The translations under genes and the position numbers were made by a program. Below are positions 44,793 through 54,928 of a DNA stretch of 58,966 bases, one piece after another. The stretch is from the NCBI GenBank assembly GCA_001604585.1, contig LVBW01000049.1, forward strand, positions 1 through 58,966, in the 5' to 3' direction. The notes beneath the pieces are model-generated. The model saw only the letters and a list, made by a program, of their open reading frames with translations, had not been told where the DNA came from and did no database searches. The stretch comes from Puniceicoccales bacterium Verruco_02 (GTDB lineage: Bacteria > Verrucomicrobiota > Verrucomicrobiia > Opitutales > Oceanipulchritudinaceae). The stretch's first letter is position 1, and each line of letters starts with the position of its first letter.

Positions 44793-45191
44793 TCAATGAT
44801 GGTGATGATGCCCACCGCCTTCGTGATGATGGCCTGAGCACTTGATGGCCGGTTTTTCAAAAGGGAACTGGAAGCCGCTGCGTTCCTTTTCAGCAATCAG
44901 GCGAAGATACTTGTAGGAGTAGAAGCCCGTGTTGTGCCCGTCGTTAAAGACAAGCTGAAGGGCATAATTGCCAATCTTCTTCCACTCGCGAACGCGCACA
45001 CCGGGATAGCTGGTGCGGGGATCTCCGCCATGTATGTTGCCGAAAAAGTCTGCCTCGCCAAGGTTCTCCGCACTCGGGGACAGGGCACGCAGTAGCTCCT
45101 GGTCCACAAAATCCTCCACTCCATCACTCCAGCGAATGGCAAGTGTGCGGCCAATTATCTGAATGTCCTCGGGAATAAGCGGCTTCTCCAT
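44793..45191 (-). CDS. DUF971 protein with His-rich tail
   Basis: A 132-residue DUF971 (GBBH-like N-terminal domain) protein: IQIIGRTLAIRWSDGVEDF, then SYPGVRVREWKKIGNYALQL, VFNDGHNTGFYSYKYLR. This small domain accompanies iron-sulfur scaffold or hydroxylase proteins elsewhere. The C-terminus is GHHHEGGGHHHHH, a metal-binding-like run. ATG 45191 is chosen; the frame extends 30 codons further without family sequence. The neighbours are an HNH gene and folC, so context gives no function. Confidence 0.8.
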   Translation of the reverse strand: MEKPLIPEDIQIIGRTLAIRWSDGVEDFVDQELLRALSPSAENLGEADFFGNIHGGDPRTSYPGVRVREWKKIGNYALQLVFNDGHNTGFYSYKYLRLIAEKERSGFQFPFEKPAIKCSGHHHEGGGHHHHH

Positions 45192-45292
45192 ATGGACAAG
45201 GCTAGCTACCGCAGCCGATCCTGTCCAGTCCGCTGCCCACCGGCCATGACACATGGGTAGTACCAGAATATGTATTAACAATTATGTGCCCG

Positions 45293-46630
45293 CTAGCGCA
45301 CCAGTCTCTGGCTGCCGGGGCCGTCCTGAAGGTCCTGCTCGCGCACGGGCCTTTCGTGGTACAGGGCCTCCATCAACTCACCCAACAGATAGATGGAGCC
45401 TGTGGCCACGATGCTCGTGCCGGGTGCGCCTGCGTTTAACACACCCGGAGCCGGCACCAGTTCGCGCACCTCGGCCCGGCGCAGGCTGCCCTTGAACCCG
45501 GCGGGCACTGCCTGTTCCAGCTCCTCCAGAGAACAGGCCCTCTGCTGGGCCGGACGCATAAGGATAATTTCCTCCGCATATCGCGCAGCCACCTCCAGAA
45601 CTGCATGGGCACGGCGAATGCCCAACGCGCCGCAGATAAGGGTCGGCCTTCGCCCATCGCGCCGCAGCAGTTCCACAAGGTTATCCTCCAGCATCTGCGC
45701 ACCCTCCTCGTTGTGGGTGGCGTCGAAAATAATCCGCCTTCCGTCCGGCAGCGGCCGTTCATCCCAGCGCCCCGCCCAGATTACCGAATGCAAGGCGGTG
45801 GCAATCTGCGCGTCGCCAACAGGCAGGCGTTCGCGCAGGATCCTCGCAGCCAGCGTGGCCGTTGCAGCGTTGCGGCGCTGGTGGTGCCCGACCAGATTGG
45901 TGGACGGGTACAGGACATCGTCAGAGCCGTACAGCTCGCGCACACTGTGAACTGGCGAGCATCGCTCCGCAGCGATGCGCCTTATCAGCTTCTCTGCGGC
46001 AGGCGGAATTAGGCCGATAAGCACCGGACGCCCCGGCTTGATTATGCCTGCCTTTTCAAAGGCGATTTCCTCGATTGTATCGCCGAGGATTTCCGTATGG
46101 TCGAGGCCGATCGAGGTAATGATGGACAGCTCCGGCTCCACGGTGTTCGTCGCGTCGAGCCGCCCGCCAAGACCAACCTCCACTATCCCCACATCCACCC
46201 TTTCCCTTGCGAAGGTCAGAAAGCCCATCGCCGTCAGGAACTCGAAAAACGATGGATGGTCGTCCGGGTCCACAGCTCCGAGCTTCTCGGCCACAGGTTT
46301 GAGCAAGCGCACGTAGGCCAGAATTTCCTCCTGAGAGAGGATGCGGCGGTCTATCTGGATGCGCTCGCCAAGCTGCACAAGGTGCGGAGAGGTGAAAAGG
46401 CCAGTGCGGTAGCCTGCCGCCCGGTAGATGGCCTCCAGCATGGCCGAGGTGGAACCCTTGCCATTGGTCCCGGCCACATGAATGACCGGGAAGCTGCGCT
46501 CCGGGTGGCCCAGTTCGTCCGCCAGCAGGGCCATGCGGTCTATGCCATACTTGGCCCCGTGGTACTTGAGGCTGTACAGATACTGCTTGACCGCGGCATA
46601 GTCGCCAAGGTCTATCGAGGCTCCGTACAT
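45293..46630 (-). CDS. folC: Folylpolyglutamate synthase / dihydrofolate synthase (FolC)
   Basis: Adds glutamate to folates, and in many bacteria also joins glutamate to dihydropteroate. The 445-residue product has the Mur-ligase ATP site VIHVAGTNGKGSTSAMLE, the TGLFTSPHLVQLGERIQ segment, LGGRLDATNTVEPELS, and SIGLDHTEILGDTIEEIA. These are clear folC marks. ATG 46630 starts four bases after the accD stop (accD-folC is a common pair). An upstream extension of nine codons would lie inside accD. Confidence 0.93.
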   Translation of the reverse strand: MYGASIDLGDYAAVKQYLYSLKYHGAKYGIDRMALLADELGHPERSFPVIHVAGTNGKGSTSAMLEAIYRAAGYRTGLFTSPHLVQLGERIQIDRRILSQEEILAYVRLLKPVAEKLGAVDPDDHPSFFEFLTAMGFLTFARERVDVGIVEVGLGGRLDATNTVEPELSIITSIGLDHTEILGDTIEEIAFEKAGIIKPGRPVLIGLIPPAAEKLIRRIAAERCSPVHSVRELYGSDDVLYPSTNLVGHHQRRNAATATLAARILRERLPVGDAQIATALHSVIWAGRWDERPLPDGRRIIFDATHNEEGAQMLEDNLVELLRRDGRRPTLICGALGIRRAHAVLEVAARYAEEIILMRPAQQRACSLEELEQAVPAGFKGSLRRAEVRELVPAPGVLNAGAPGTSIVATGSIYLLGELMEALYHERPVREQDLQDGPGSQRLVR

Positions 46631-46634
46631 TGCT

Positions 46635-47513
46635 TCAGGCTCCCTGCCGCAGGCCACTGTCCGGCTGGCTGGCCCCGGTGAATGCGGCGAGGAAGGCGCC
46701 GACGCGTTCGCGCATCTGGGTGCGGGGCACTATCTGGTCGATAAGACCGCGCTCCAAGAGGAATTCCGAGGTCTGGAAGCCCTCTGGCAGTTCCTGACGG
46801 GTGCCTTCCTTGATAACTCGCGGCCCGGCAAAGCAGATTAGTGCCCCCGGCTCTGCGATGATAAGGTCGCCCAAAGTTGCGAAGCTGGCCGTGACGCCGC
46901 CCGTTGTCGGGTTGGTGAGTATGGAAATGTAGGGCAGGCCCGCCTTGGCCAGGCGTGCCAGCGCGGCACTGGTCTTGGCCATCTGCATGAGGCTGAATAT
47001 GCCCTCCTGCATACGCGCTCCGCCGGATGCGCTTACAATGATGACGGGGCATTTCAGCTCGATACCGCGCTCTATGGCACGGGCTATCTTCTCGCCAACG
47101 ACGCTGCCCATGCTGCCGCCGGAGAAGCGGAAGTCCATGACGGCTACAGAGACCTTCAGTCCGTTCATCGTGCCTGTGCCGCAGACAATGGCATCGTTGA
47201 GGCCCGTCTTCTGACGGCTGGCCTCAATGCGCTCGGGGTATGGCTTCTGGTCCACAAAGCCCAGTGGGTCGAGCGAAGTGAGATCCGCGTCGAACTCCTC
47301 GAAGCTGCCCTCGTCCAGCATCGACTCGATGCGGGCCGGGGCGTCGATGGGGAAGTGATACCCGCTGCCCGGCACAACCATGAGGTTCTTTTCCAGATCC
47401 TTGGTATAGATCATCTCCCCGCTGACCGGGCAGCGGGTGTAGAGATCCTTGGGGATGTCCTTCTTGCGGACCGGGGTGACGGTCGAATACTGAGGCTTCG
47501 AGAAGAATGCCAT
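46635..47513 (-). CDS. accD: Acetyl-CoA carboxylase carboxyltransferase beta (AccD), zinc site lost
   Basis: The beta subunit of the carboxyltransferase that makes malonyl-CoA. The 292-residue product has the crotonase-like core: [65 protein letters not shown] and [13 protein letters not shown]. coli AccD carries an N-terminal C4 zinc finger (CDSC...CPKC). Here the aligned positions read RCPVSGEM and VVPGSGYH, so one Cys remains and three are Ser, Pro or other. The zinc ribbon must be absent or replaced. It is followed by folC after four bases. Confidence 0.95.
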   Translation of the reverse strand: MAFFSKPQYSTVTPVRKKDIPKDLYTRCPVSGEMIYTKDLEKNLMVVPGSGYHFPIDAPARIESMLDEGSFEEFDADLTSLDPLGFVDQKPYPERIEASRQKTGLNDAIVCGTGTMNGLKVSVAVMDFRFSGGSMGSVVGEKIARAIERGIELKCPVIIVSASGGARMQEGIFSLMQMAKTSAALARLAKAGLPYISILTNPTTGGVTASFATLGDLIIAEPGALICFAGPRVIKEGTRQELPEGFQTSEFLLERGLIDQIVPRTQMRERVGAFLAAFTGASQPDSGLRQGA

Positions 47514-47581
47514 TTGTGCTGTGCTTGGTAAGTTTGGTTATGCCCCTTTCAAAGGGTCGTTGCGATGCCAAGTGTCCCAAC

Positions 47582-47642
47582 TGTGACACAAATCAAACGC
47601 CTTGCGTTCAATCTGCCGTCGGGACTGTGATGTGTGACACAA
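47582..47642. promoter_or_regulatory. Two palindromic TGTGACACA boxes upstream of accD
   Basis: The 10-mer TGTGACACAA occurs at 47582-47591 and again at 47633-47642, 51 bases apart. Its first nine bases are a perfect palindrome (TGTG-A-CACA). Both lie in the 165-base gap between accD and comF. Spacing is about five helical turns, as expected for a dimeric regulator. I know no named regulator for this site. Confidence 0.35.
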
Positions 47643-47678
47643 GTCCGGGTGCGAACCGGAACAGAGGCAGAACATGCA

Positions 47679-48431
47679 TCATGCATGGGCAAGGGTCAAG
47701 ACGGCTGGTGAGGCCGCGCCCGCCCGGAGCAGGGCCGAGGCGCAGGCGTCGAGCGTGGCCCCGGTCGTAATCACGTCGTCAACGAGCACATAGCTCTGCT
47801 GCGGATGTATCTTCACAGCCTGGCGCAGGGCAAAGGCTCCGCGCATGTTCTTCAGGCGTTCCTCGCGGCCAAGCGCGGTTTGCGTGCCGGTGTCCCGCGT
47901 GCGCACAAGCAGTTCGCGGCAGCTGGCCCCAGCCTCATTGGCGAATACCTGCGCCAGCCACAGGCTCTGGTTGTAACCACGCTCCCGCTGGCGAACAGCG
48001 TGCAGGGGCACGGGCACAAGCACAGCCCCGCGCAACATATCCAATACGTCTAGCCTGCCGTGCAGAATGCGGCCCACATCGCCAAGCAGGCAGCGAAGGC
48101 CGTGGAACTTCAGCCCGCGCACCAGACTCTCGCCGGGGCCGGAGTATTGCAGCAATGTCGCCCCCCTGCCCCAGCCCGCTTTCAATTCCGAGCAGCCCGG
48201 ACATACGCGCCCGACGGATACAAGGCCCTCGAACACTCGTCCGCAAAGGGCGCAACAGGGCCGCCCAGCAGTAAGTGGCATGGCAAGCGCACAATCCTCG
48301 CAGAACCAGCGCAGGCTCTCCCCGGCGGGCTGTCCGCAGCAAACGCAGTCGCGAGGATAAAGCAGGTCCGCAAGCCCTGAGCCAACCCCGGCCATATTAC
48401 TGCTAATACTGGCTGAGCACATTGGCTCCAT
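47679..48431 (-). CDS. comF: ComF family phosphoribosyltransferase-like protein
   Basis: A 250-residue ComF/GntX-type protein with an N-terminal zinc ribbon (CVCCG...FCEDC, CCALCG...CPGC) and a C-terminal PRPP loop (SYVLVDDVITTGATLDA). In naturally competent bacteria ComF helps take in DNA; elsewhere the role is unclear. Two starts are possible, ATG 48431 and a later ATG (48395). It begins 18 bases after the uvrA stop, so it may be co-transcribed with uvrA. Confidence 0.85.
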   Translation of the reverse strand: MEPMCSASISSNMAGVGSGLADLLYPRDCVCCGQPAGESLRWFCEDCALAMPLTAGRPCCALCGRVFEGLVSVGRVCPGCSELKAGWGRGATLLQYSGPGESLVRGLKFHGLRCLLGDVGRILHGRLDVLDMLRGAVLVPVPLHAVRQRERGYNQSLWLAQVFANEAGASCRELLVRTRDTGTQTALGREERLKNMRGAFALRQAVKIHPQQSYVLVDDVITTGATLDACASALLRAGAASPAVLTLAHA

Positions 48432-48449
48432 GCTAATGCAGTCAACGCC

Positions 48450-51400
48450 TCAGTCCAGCACTTCTGCAAGGAATGGCGCAGTCGGGCTGCCCTTGCAGTG
48501 CCTCAACCCATCGACCGGCCCTTGGTAAACGATTTGGCCACCCGCTTCCCCGCCCTCAGGGCCGATTTCCACGAGCCAATCCGCCTCGGCTATGATGTCC
48601 AGATGGTGCTCGATAACGACGACTGTATGGCCTTGTTCCACCATGCGGTGCAAAAGGTCTATAAGCCGCTCGCAGTCGGATAAATGCAGGCCAATTGTCG
48701 GCTCCTCAAGTATGTAGAGATTCTTTGCAGGGCGCGCGCCGCGCCTCTCCGCCTCGCCCGGCAGGCCCTTTGCAAGCTCGCTTACAAGCTTGAGCCGCTG
48801 CGCCTCGCCGCCGGAAAGAGTAGGACTTTGCTGACCAAGTTTAAGATAGCCGAGGCCGCACTGCACCATCAGGTCCAGCATTCCGTGCAGCTTCTGATGA
48901 AAGTCGAAGAACTGCGCCGCTTCCTCGAAGCTCATGTCGAGAACCTCGCCGATATTGCGCCCGTTCCAGCGGATATCGGAAAGGTCCGCGCCGTAGCGGG
49001 AGCCGCCACAGTCCTCGCAGGGCGCGTAAGTATCTGGCATGAAGGCCATTTCGAGCTTCACCAGACCCGAGCCTTTGCAGGTCTCGCAGCGCCCGCCAGG
49101 CGTGTTGAAGGAAAAGCTGCCCGCGCTAAGTCCGCGCATCTTTGCTTCCGGCAAAGCGCCGAAAAAGCCACGTATCATGTCGAAGGCCCCGATGTAGGTC
49201 GCGGGCGTACTGCGCGGAGTCTTGCCGATGGGGCTTTGGTCCACCTCGATTACGTAACGAAAGCCATCGCCGTTTAGCAGGGTGTCGAAAGGCCTTTTGC
49301 CACTGCGGCAGCCAAGCAACACGGCGCAGTCCACACCGCGGAGTGTGGCATTTGCCTCGCTGGAAGCTATCGTGACGGCGGGGGCAAGCAGGTCGCGAAC
49401 AAGTGTGCTCTTCCCAGCGCCCGAGATGCCGCAGACTACCGTCAGGCGGCCCAGCGGGACGCGCAGGTCGATGCCCTTTAGGTTGCGCAAGCGCGCACCT
49501 TCCAGCACAAGCCAGTCCTTGCGGCGGCTGCGCGGTTTCCATAGCAGAGGCAGGGTGTGATGCGCCCCATCGTGAGGATGGCGGATTCCCTTGGCCAGGT
49601 AGCGACCGGTGAGCGAATCCGGCAACTTCGCCAGCTCTTCGCAATGGCCTATGCCGATGATTTCGCCGCCGTGAATGCCCGCGCCCGGCCCAAGATCTAT
49701 GACGGTGTCCGCGGCGCGCATAACGTCTGGGTCGTGCTCGACAACGAGCAGAGTGTTGCCCAACGCCTTGAGGCCCCGGAGCGAATTGATAAGGCGCAAA
49801 GTGTCGCGCGCGTGCAGGCCGATTGACGGCTCGTCGAGCACGTAGAGAACGCCCGATAGCCTTGCCCCCAGCTGCGCGGCTAGGCGGATGCGCTGCGATT
49901 CCCCGCCGGATAGCGTGTTCGCAGCGCGGTCCAGCGAAAGGTAGCCGAGGCCCACCTCGTCCATGAAGCGAAGGCGCTGCTCGATTTCCGGCAACAGTTC
50001 GTCGAGAACAGCGCGGCCCTTTGCCTCCGGCTCCAGTTTTCGCAGGGTGGCAAGCATAGCCGAAGGGGTCATGGCGAGCAGCTCCGGCAGGTTCCATTTA
50101 CCACCTGCCCCGTGCAGGTACACGGCCCGCGACACCGCGTTCAGGCGCGCCCCGCCGCAGTCCGTGCAGATTTGTCCATCGCTGAAGGCAGCAGGCAGCT
50201 TGTCGAAACGCTCATCCTCACTCATCCACTCGTACAGGACACCGTGGCCCATGCAGACCGGGCAGTGCCCTCGCGCGCTGTTCCAAGAGAAATGCTTGGG
50301 GTCCAGCTCAGGAAATGCCTCGCCCGTCAGCGGATCAGCGCGGCTCGTCGAGAACCAGGAAAGCGTCATGCCCGCCTCGTTAGCGCAGAAAAAGGCACCC
50401 TTGCCCGTCTTGAGCGCCAGAGCGACCAGCGCAGCGACCTCTATGGGCTGCCCTTGCTCGTCGATGAATGCGCCGCCCTTTGCGCTGGCCAGCACCAGCT
50501 CAATGTCATGCTCGCGGAAGCGGTCCAACTTGCGGAAACGCTCCAACGGCACCATTTCTCCGTCGATGCGCATAGTGCGGTAGCCATGCTTCTTTGCCCA
50601 GTTTGCCAGCGGTTCGTGGTGCCCCTTGCGGCCTCGAATAAGCGGGGCCATGACAAGGGTTACATCGCGCTCCTTGCAAAAATTATACAGGCGGTCGTGC
50701 AGTGCAGCGGCGCTCATGGCCACGAGCGGCTCGCCAGTGCGCGGGCTGTGCTGGACTCCGATTCTGGCATACAGAAGCCGCAGATATTGCGCTACTTCCG
50801 TAACCGTGGCGACTGTGCTCTTGCCCGATGGCTGAGTGACGCGCTGCTCTATGGCTACGGTCGGCGGGATGCCGCGCACCCAGTCCACGTCCGGCCTTGG
50901 GAGCTGCTCCACGTACTGCCGCGCCCAGGGCGACATGCTCTCCATGAAACGGCGCTGCCCTTCGGCAAAGACTATGTCGAAGGCGAGCGAGCTTTTGCCA
51001 CTGCCGGAAACGCCCGTGACGACAGTCCATTCCCCGAGCGGGATTTCGAGCGACACATTCTTCAGGTTGTTCTGCCTAGCCCCGCCTATCGTGAGGGCGG
51101 TCGGCATTGAGGACACGTGCAGAAGATGCGTTTCTTCAATGAGTTCTGGCGCGTGCCTACACTCGATGGCATCGCGGATGTATGACGCGCTGACCGTGCC
51201 CCCGCGCTCTGCGAGCTGTTCGGGTGTTCCTTCAAATACCACCCGTCCGCCAGCGGCGCCCGCCTCCGGCCCCATCTCGACGAGCCAATCCGCGCTCTTT
51301 AATACGTCGGCGTGGTGCTCGATAAGCAGCAGCGAATGCCCGCGGTCCACAAGGCGCTGTAGAACGTCCAGAAGACGGCGCACGTCGTGGCGATGCAGGC

Positions 51401-54062
51401 CAGTCGTCGGCTCGTCAAGGAGGAGCAATGCGCCCCTGCCGCTCATCTGCGCCATGTAGCTGACAAGCTTTATGCGCTGCGCCTCGCCGCCGGACAGGGT
51501 GTTGAGCGGCTGGCCGAGCGGCAGGTAGCCAAGACCCACATCCTCCAGAGGCTGAAGCTTATCGCGGACGGCTGGCCTGTCCTCGAAGAAGGCAAGTGCC
51601 TCGCTGACGCTCATTTCCAACACTTCGTCCAACGACTTCCCGCGCAACTTGATTGCGAGCGTCTCGGACGTAAAGCGGCGCCCTTCGCAGAAGGGGCAGC
51701 GCACGTAGAGGTCTGCCATGAACTGCATCTCAACCTTTTCATAGCCAAGACCTTCGCAATGCGGACAGCGGCCCGTTCCGGCGTTGAAGGAAAAGTGCGC
51801 ACTTGTCCAGCCAGAGGCTTTAGCCTCTGGTGTGCCCGCGAACAGGGCGCGGATGGGGTCCCAAGCCTCGCAGAACAGCGCGGCGTTCGAGCGCGGCGTG
51901 CGGCTTATGGGGCCTTGGTCCACAAGCACGATGTCGGAAAACTCCTCGTCACTCGCAATGCGCGCAATGCTGGCGGGATTCTCGACGCTGCGCCCCATCG
52001 ACGCCATAAGGCCCTGATACACAACGCAGTCAAGGAGTGTGCTCTTGCCAGATCCCGACACACCTGCAAGCGCCACAAAGCGATGCAGCGGGAGGTTCAA
52101 GTCTAGCGAGCGTATGTTGTTCGCGCTCGCGCCTTCGATTCGCAGCCATGCGCCCTTGCCAGCCTCGATATGACGGCGCATCGGCAGGGGGATCGTTTCG
52201 CGGCCAGTGATGTAGGCACCGGTTATAGAATCCTTCGCGCTTGCAATTCCAGCCTCTGGGCCGCTGTACACGAGCTGCCCACCGCCTTTGCCCGGACGGG
52301 GGCCTATTTCCACAAGCCAATCCGCAGCACGTATGACGGCCTCGTCGTGCTCGACGACGACCACGGTGTTCCCGTTGTCCACAAGGCTGCGCATTATGCC
52401 CACGAGGCGGTCTATGTCGCGCGCGTGCAGGCCCACGCTCGGCTCGTCCAAGACAAAGAGCGTGTCCACCAGCCCCGTGCCAAGGCAGGAGCAGAGGTTC
52501 ACGCGCTCCACCTCTCCGCCGGAAAGGGTTCGCGAGGCGCGGTCCAGGGTCAGGTAGCCAAGGCCCACCGCTTCGAGAAAGCCCAGCCGCGCCAGAATGT
52601 TTCGCTCGGCTAGGTCTGGTGCATCAGCGGGTTGCGTTTGCAGGGCGTTGTCGCGCACAAGGGCCAGCAACTCGCTGATTGGCAACAGATACAGCTCCGG
52701 CAGGGTATAGCCGTTCCATGTCCAGAGCAGGGCCTCGGGCTGGAGCCGCGTACCGTGGCATTCCCCGCAGGTAGTGTAGGAGCGAAAGCGCGACAGGAAC
52801 ACGCGAACGTGCATCTTGTAGCTGTTCTGCTCCAGCCACTCGAAAAAACGCCTTACGCCATACCAACTGTTTTCGTAACCCTTGCCGTTCTCTCCGTAGT
52901 CCGGCTCGCCTTCGATAACGAAGCCACGCTCTGCCTCGCTCAGCTCCCGCCACGGTACTTTTGTGCGTATATTGTGCTTTTTGCACTCGCGCAGCAGCTC
53001 GCGCTGGCTCTCGCCGTAAATGGCACCCGAAAAGGCGGCGATTGCACCCTCTTCGAGCGTCTTGGAATGGTCGGGAATGACGAGGCGGTAGTCGATTTCG
53101 ATGACTCTGCCAAAGCCGCGGCACTTGGGGCAGGCACCGAGCGGGTTGTTGAACGAAAAGAGAGCGGGAGTCGCGCGGCGGAAGCGGCGACCGTTGACAG
53201 GGCTTCGCAGGCCCTCGTAACGGCGGGCGAGATAGCGGCCTTCGTCGTCGAAAAGGGCCAGTTCGCCGTGTCCGTAGCGCAATGCCGTGGCCACGGCGTC
53301 GGAAAGGCGATCCGCGTTTTCGGGCAGGATTTCCATGCGGTCCTGCACTACGTGTATGCTGTCCAGCCCTTCGAGCGCGGCGGCGTCCAACTCGTCTGTT
53401 CGGGCAAAGCGGCAGCATTCGGCCTGCTCCGGATCATTCGCGCCGAGTATGACGCGGGCAAAGCCCTGTGCGCGGAGCGTCGAGAGGATTTCCTCCCAAG
53501 GAAGGGAGGCCGGACGACGTGTTTCAAAGGCGATGCAGAGCGTCTGTCCGGCGCGACGGGCGAGAATCTTGCGCGACAGGCTCTGCGGATTGTCATCGTC
53601 GAGCGGCTCGCCGTTAGCGGGGTCGTAAAGGCGGGCGCGGCGCTGGAACCAGACTTTGAAAAAGTCGCAAAGCTCGGTCATCGTGCCCACGGTGCTGCGC
53701 GAGGTCTTGACCGTGTTGCCCTGCTCTATGGCGATGGAAGGGCGGATGTTCTCCACACTGTCAATTTTTGGCCTGTCGAGCCGCTCCATGAACTGCCGCG
53801 TGTAGGGGCTGAAAGTCTCCACGTAGCGGCGCTGCCCCTCGGCGTGCAAGGTGTCGAACACTAGGGAGCTTTTCCCTGCACCCGACAGGCCCGTAACCAC
53901 GATGAGCCGCCCCACGGGCAGGTCGATGTCGATACCCTGAAGGTTGTTCTGCCTTGCCCCCCGCAGCCGTATGGCCTCGATTGGTGCCTGTCCCGATGTG
54001 TTATCCCGTCCCTTCACAGTCAACGTTCCCCGCAGTATTCGCGTATCCCGGCCCACCAGCAT
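48450..54062 (-). CDS. uvrA: Tandem (double-length) excinuclease subunit UvrA
   Basis: UvrA finds DNA damage in nucleotide excision repair. This chain has 1,870 residues, twice the usual size, and contains two full UvrA units. Four Walker A motifs are visible: [16 protein letters not shown] (about residue 57), [13 protein letters not shown] (about 670), [14 protein letters not shown] (about 1020) and [14 protein letters not shown] (about 1548). Four ABC signatures are also visible: [33 protein letters not shown] and [11 protein letters not shown]. Zinc-finger pairs occur in both units (CPHCEGLGY...[15 protein letters not shown]...CEDCGG). No frameshift is seen. Chlamydial UvrA is also a double unit. 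ATG 54062 gives a short N-terminal extension before the first unit. Confidence 0.95.
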   Translation of the reverse strand: MLVGRDTRILRGTLTVKGRDNTSGQAPIEAIRLRGARQNNLQGIDIDLPVGRLIVVTGLSGAGKSSLVFDTLHAEGQRRYVETFSPYTRQFMERLDRPKIDSVENIRPSIAIEQGNTVKTSRSTVGTMTELCDFFKVWFQRRARLYDPANGEPLDDDNPQSLSRKILARRAGQTLCIAFETRRPASLPWEEILSTLRAQGFARVILGANDPEQAECCRFARTDELDAAALEGLDSIHVVQDRMEILPENADRLSDAVATALRYGHGELALFDDEGRYLARRYEGLRSPVNGRRFRRATPALFSFNNPLGACPKCRGFGRVIEIDYRLVIPDHSKTLEEGAIAAFSGAIYGESQRELLRECKKHNIRTKVPWRELSEAERGFVIEGEPDYGENGKGYENSWYGVRRFFEWLEQNSYKMHVRVFLSRFRSYTTCGECHGTRLQPEALLWTWNGYTLPELYLLPISELLALVRDNALQTQPADAPDLAERNILARLGFLEAVGLGYLTLDRASRTLSGGEVERVNLCSCLGTGLVDTLFVLDEPSVGLHARDIDRLVGIMRSLVDNGNTVVVVEHDEAVIRAADWLVEIGPRPGKGGGQLVYSGPEAGIASAKDSITGAYITGRETIPLPMRRHIEAGKGAWLRIEGASANNIRSLDLNLPLHRFVALAGVSGSGKSTLLDCVVYQGLMASMGRSVENPASIARIASDEEFSDIVLVDQGPISRTPRSNAALFCEAWDPIRALFAGTPEAKASGWTSAHFSFNAGTGRCPHCEGLGYEKVEMQFMADLYVRCPFCEGRRFTSETLAIKLRGKSLDEVLEMSVSEALAFFEDRPAVRDKLQPLEDVGLGYLPLGQPLNTLSGGEAQRIKLVSYMAQMSGRGALLLLDEPTTGLHRHDVRRLLDVLQRLVDRGHSLLLIEHHADVLKSADWLVEMGPEAGAAGGRVVFEGTPEQLAERGGTVSASYIRDAIECRHAPELIEETHLLHVSSMPTALTIGGARQNNLKNVSLEIPLGEWTVVTGVSGSGKSSLAFDIVFAEGQRRFMESMSPWARQYVEQLPRPDVDWVRGIPPTVAIEQRVTQPSGKSTVATVTEVAQYLRLLYARIGVQHSPRTGEPLVAMSAAALHDRLYNFCKERDVTLVMAPLIRGRKGHHEPLANWAKKHGYRTMRIDGEMVPLERFRKLDRFREHDIELVLASAKGGAFIDEQGQPIEVAALVALALKTGKGAFFCANEAGMTLSWFSTSRADPLTGEAFPELDPKHFSWNSARGHCPVCMGHGVLYEWMSEDERFDKLPAAFSDGQICTDCGGARLNAVSRAVYLHGAGGKWNLPELLAMTPSAMLATLRKLEPEAKGRAVLDELLPEIEQRLRFMDEVGLGYLSLDRAANTLSGGESQRIRLAAQLGARLSGVLYVLDEPSIGLHARDTLRLINSLRGLKALGNTLLVVEHDPDVMRAADTVIDLGPGAGIHGGEIIGIGHCEELAKLPDSLTGRYLAKGIRHPHDGAHHTLPLLWKPRSRRKDWLVLEGARLRNLKGIDLRVPLGRLTVVCGISGAGKSTLVRDLLAPAVTIASSEANATLRGVDCAVLLGCRSGKRPFDTLLNGDGFRYVIEVDQSPIGKTPRSTPATYIGAFDMIRGFFGALPEAKMRGLSAGSFSFNTPGGRCETCKGSGLVKLEMAFMPDTYAPCEDCGGSRYGADLSDIRWNGRNIGEVLDMSFEEAAQFFDFHQKLHGMLDLMVQCGLGYLKLGQQSPTLSGGEAQRLKLVSELAKGLPGEAERRGARPAKNLYILEEPTIGLHLSDCERLIDLLHRMVEQGHTVVVIEHHLDIIAEADWLVEIGPEGGEAGGQIVYQGPVDGLRHCKGSPTAPFLAEVLD

Positions 54063-54108
54063 CAGAGTCCAGTGCAGGAGGGATATTTCACGATGTGCAA
54101 CTTTGTTC

Positions 54109-54135
54109 AGTATATTCGAGAGCAGCAGCTTTCAA
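54109..54135 (-). promoter_or_regulatory. Weak candidate promoter of uvrA
   Basis: On the minus strand TTGAAA (54130-54135) and TATACT (54109-54114) are 15 bases apart, about 47 bases before the uvrA ATG. The -10 box is good (five of six), but the spacing is short. No clear LexA-type operator is seen by eye. Confidence 0.3.
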
Positions 54136-54180
54136 GCAGGAAATGCGGAGACGGGCAAACATCTGACCATGTAGGCAGGC

Positions 54181-54864
54181 TTATGCGAATACCGTTACCA
54201 CTGTCGAATTGTCGGGACCGCCGGCGCGGTTGGCCATATCTATCAGCTGCTTGACCACCTCGGCCGGGCTTTCGCACTCGCGCAATACTTCCTCGATATG
54301 TTCATCGGCCACGGTCTTTGTGATGCCGTCGCTGCACAGGATGATACGGGAACCTTCTGTAAGAGGCAGGCTTATCACATCCGGCACCACCTCTTCGGGC
54401 TGGCCCATGCACTGGGTAAGCACATGGTGCAGGTAGGCTTCGACGTTCTTATCCCCCGCCAGAATGCGCTCTTGGGCAAGAGTCTGCTCGCGCGTCAGTT
54501 GACGAAAGCCGCTTGAAGGGTCCAAGATGAATGCGACGCTGTCGCCCACCTGCGCGATTTGCATACTACCGTCAGAGGCTAGCAGCAAGGTGAGGGTTGT
54601 ACCGATCGATGAGGCGCAGAGTTCGCGCCCCTTGTCACGAATCTGAAAGCTGGCCTCGCGCACGAATTCGCGTAAGTCCTTTAGCTGCTCGTCACTGGCA
54701 GAGTCGAGAAGCTCCACCATCATGCGGCTGGCCACCTCGCCGTATTGAAGGCCGCCCAAGCCATCTGCAACGGCGAACAGTCCGCGTTCAGGTCTGCACA
54801 GGAAAGCGTCTTCGTTATTCTGTCTTCTTAGCCCAGGATGGGAGTCCGCATGAGCGAGCAACAT
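54181..54864 (-). CDS. PP2C-family Ser/Thr protein phosphatase
   Basis: A 227-residue PPM/PP2C phosphatase. It has the motifs HPGLRRQNNEDAFLC (Arg and first Asp), LFAVADGLGGLQYGEVAS (metal-binding DG), ILCSDGITKTVADEHI (second DG) and GGPDNSTVVTV (last DN). The catalytic set is complete. It sits 64 bases after a FliA-type sigma gene on the same strand, so a role in controlling a sigma factor or its partners is possible. Start ATG 54864. Confidence 0.88.
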   Translation of the reverse strand: MLLAHADSHPGLRRQNNEDAFLCRPERGLFAVADGLGGLQYGEVASRMMVELLDSASDEQLKDLREFVREASFQIRDKGRELCASSIGTTLTLLLASDGSMQIAQVGDSVAFILDPSSGFRQLTREQTLAQERILAGDKNVEAYLHHVLTQCMGQPEEVVPDVISLPLTEGSRIILCSDGITKTVADEHIEEVLRECESPAEVVKQLIDMANRAGGPDNSTVVTVFA

Positions 54865-54928
54865 TGCGTAAAGCTAGGTCCGACATTGTGCAAAGTCACG
54901 CCCAATGAATGACGAGCCAAGCAATCTA

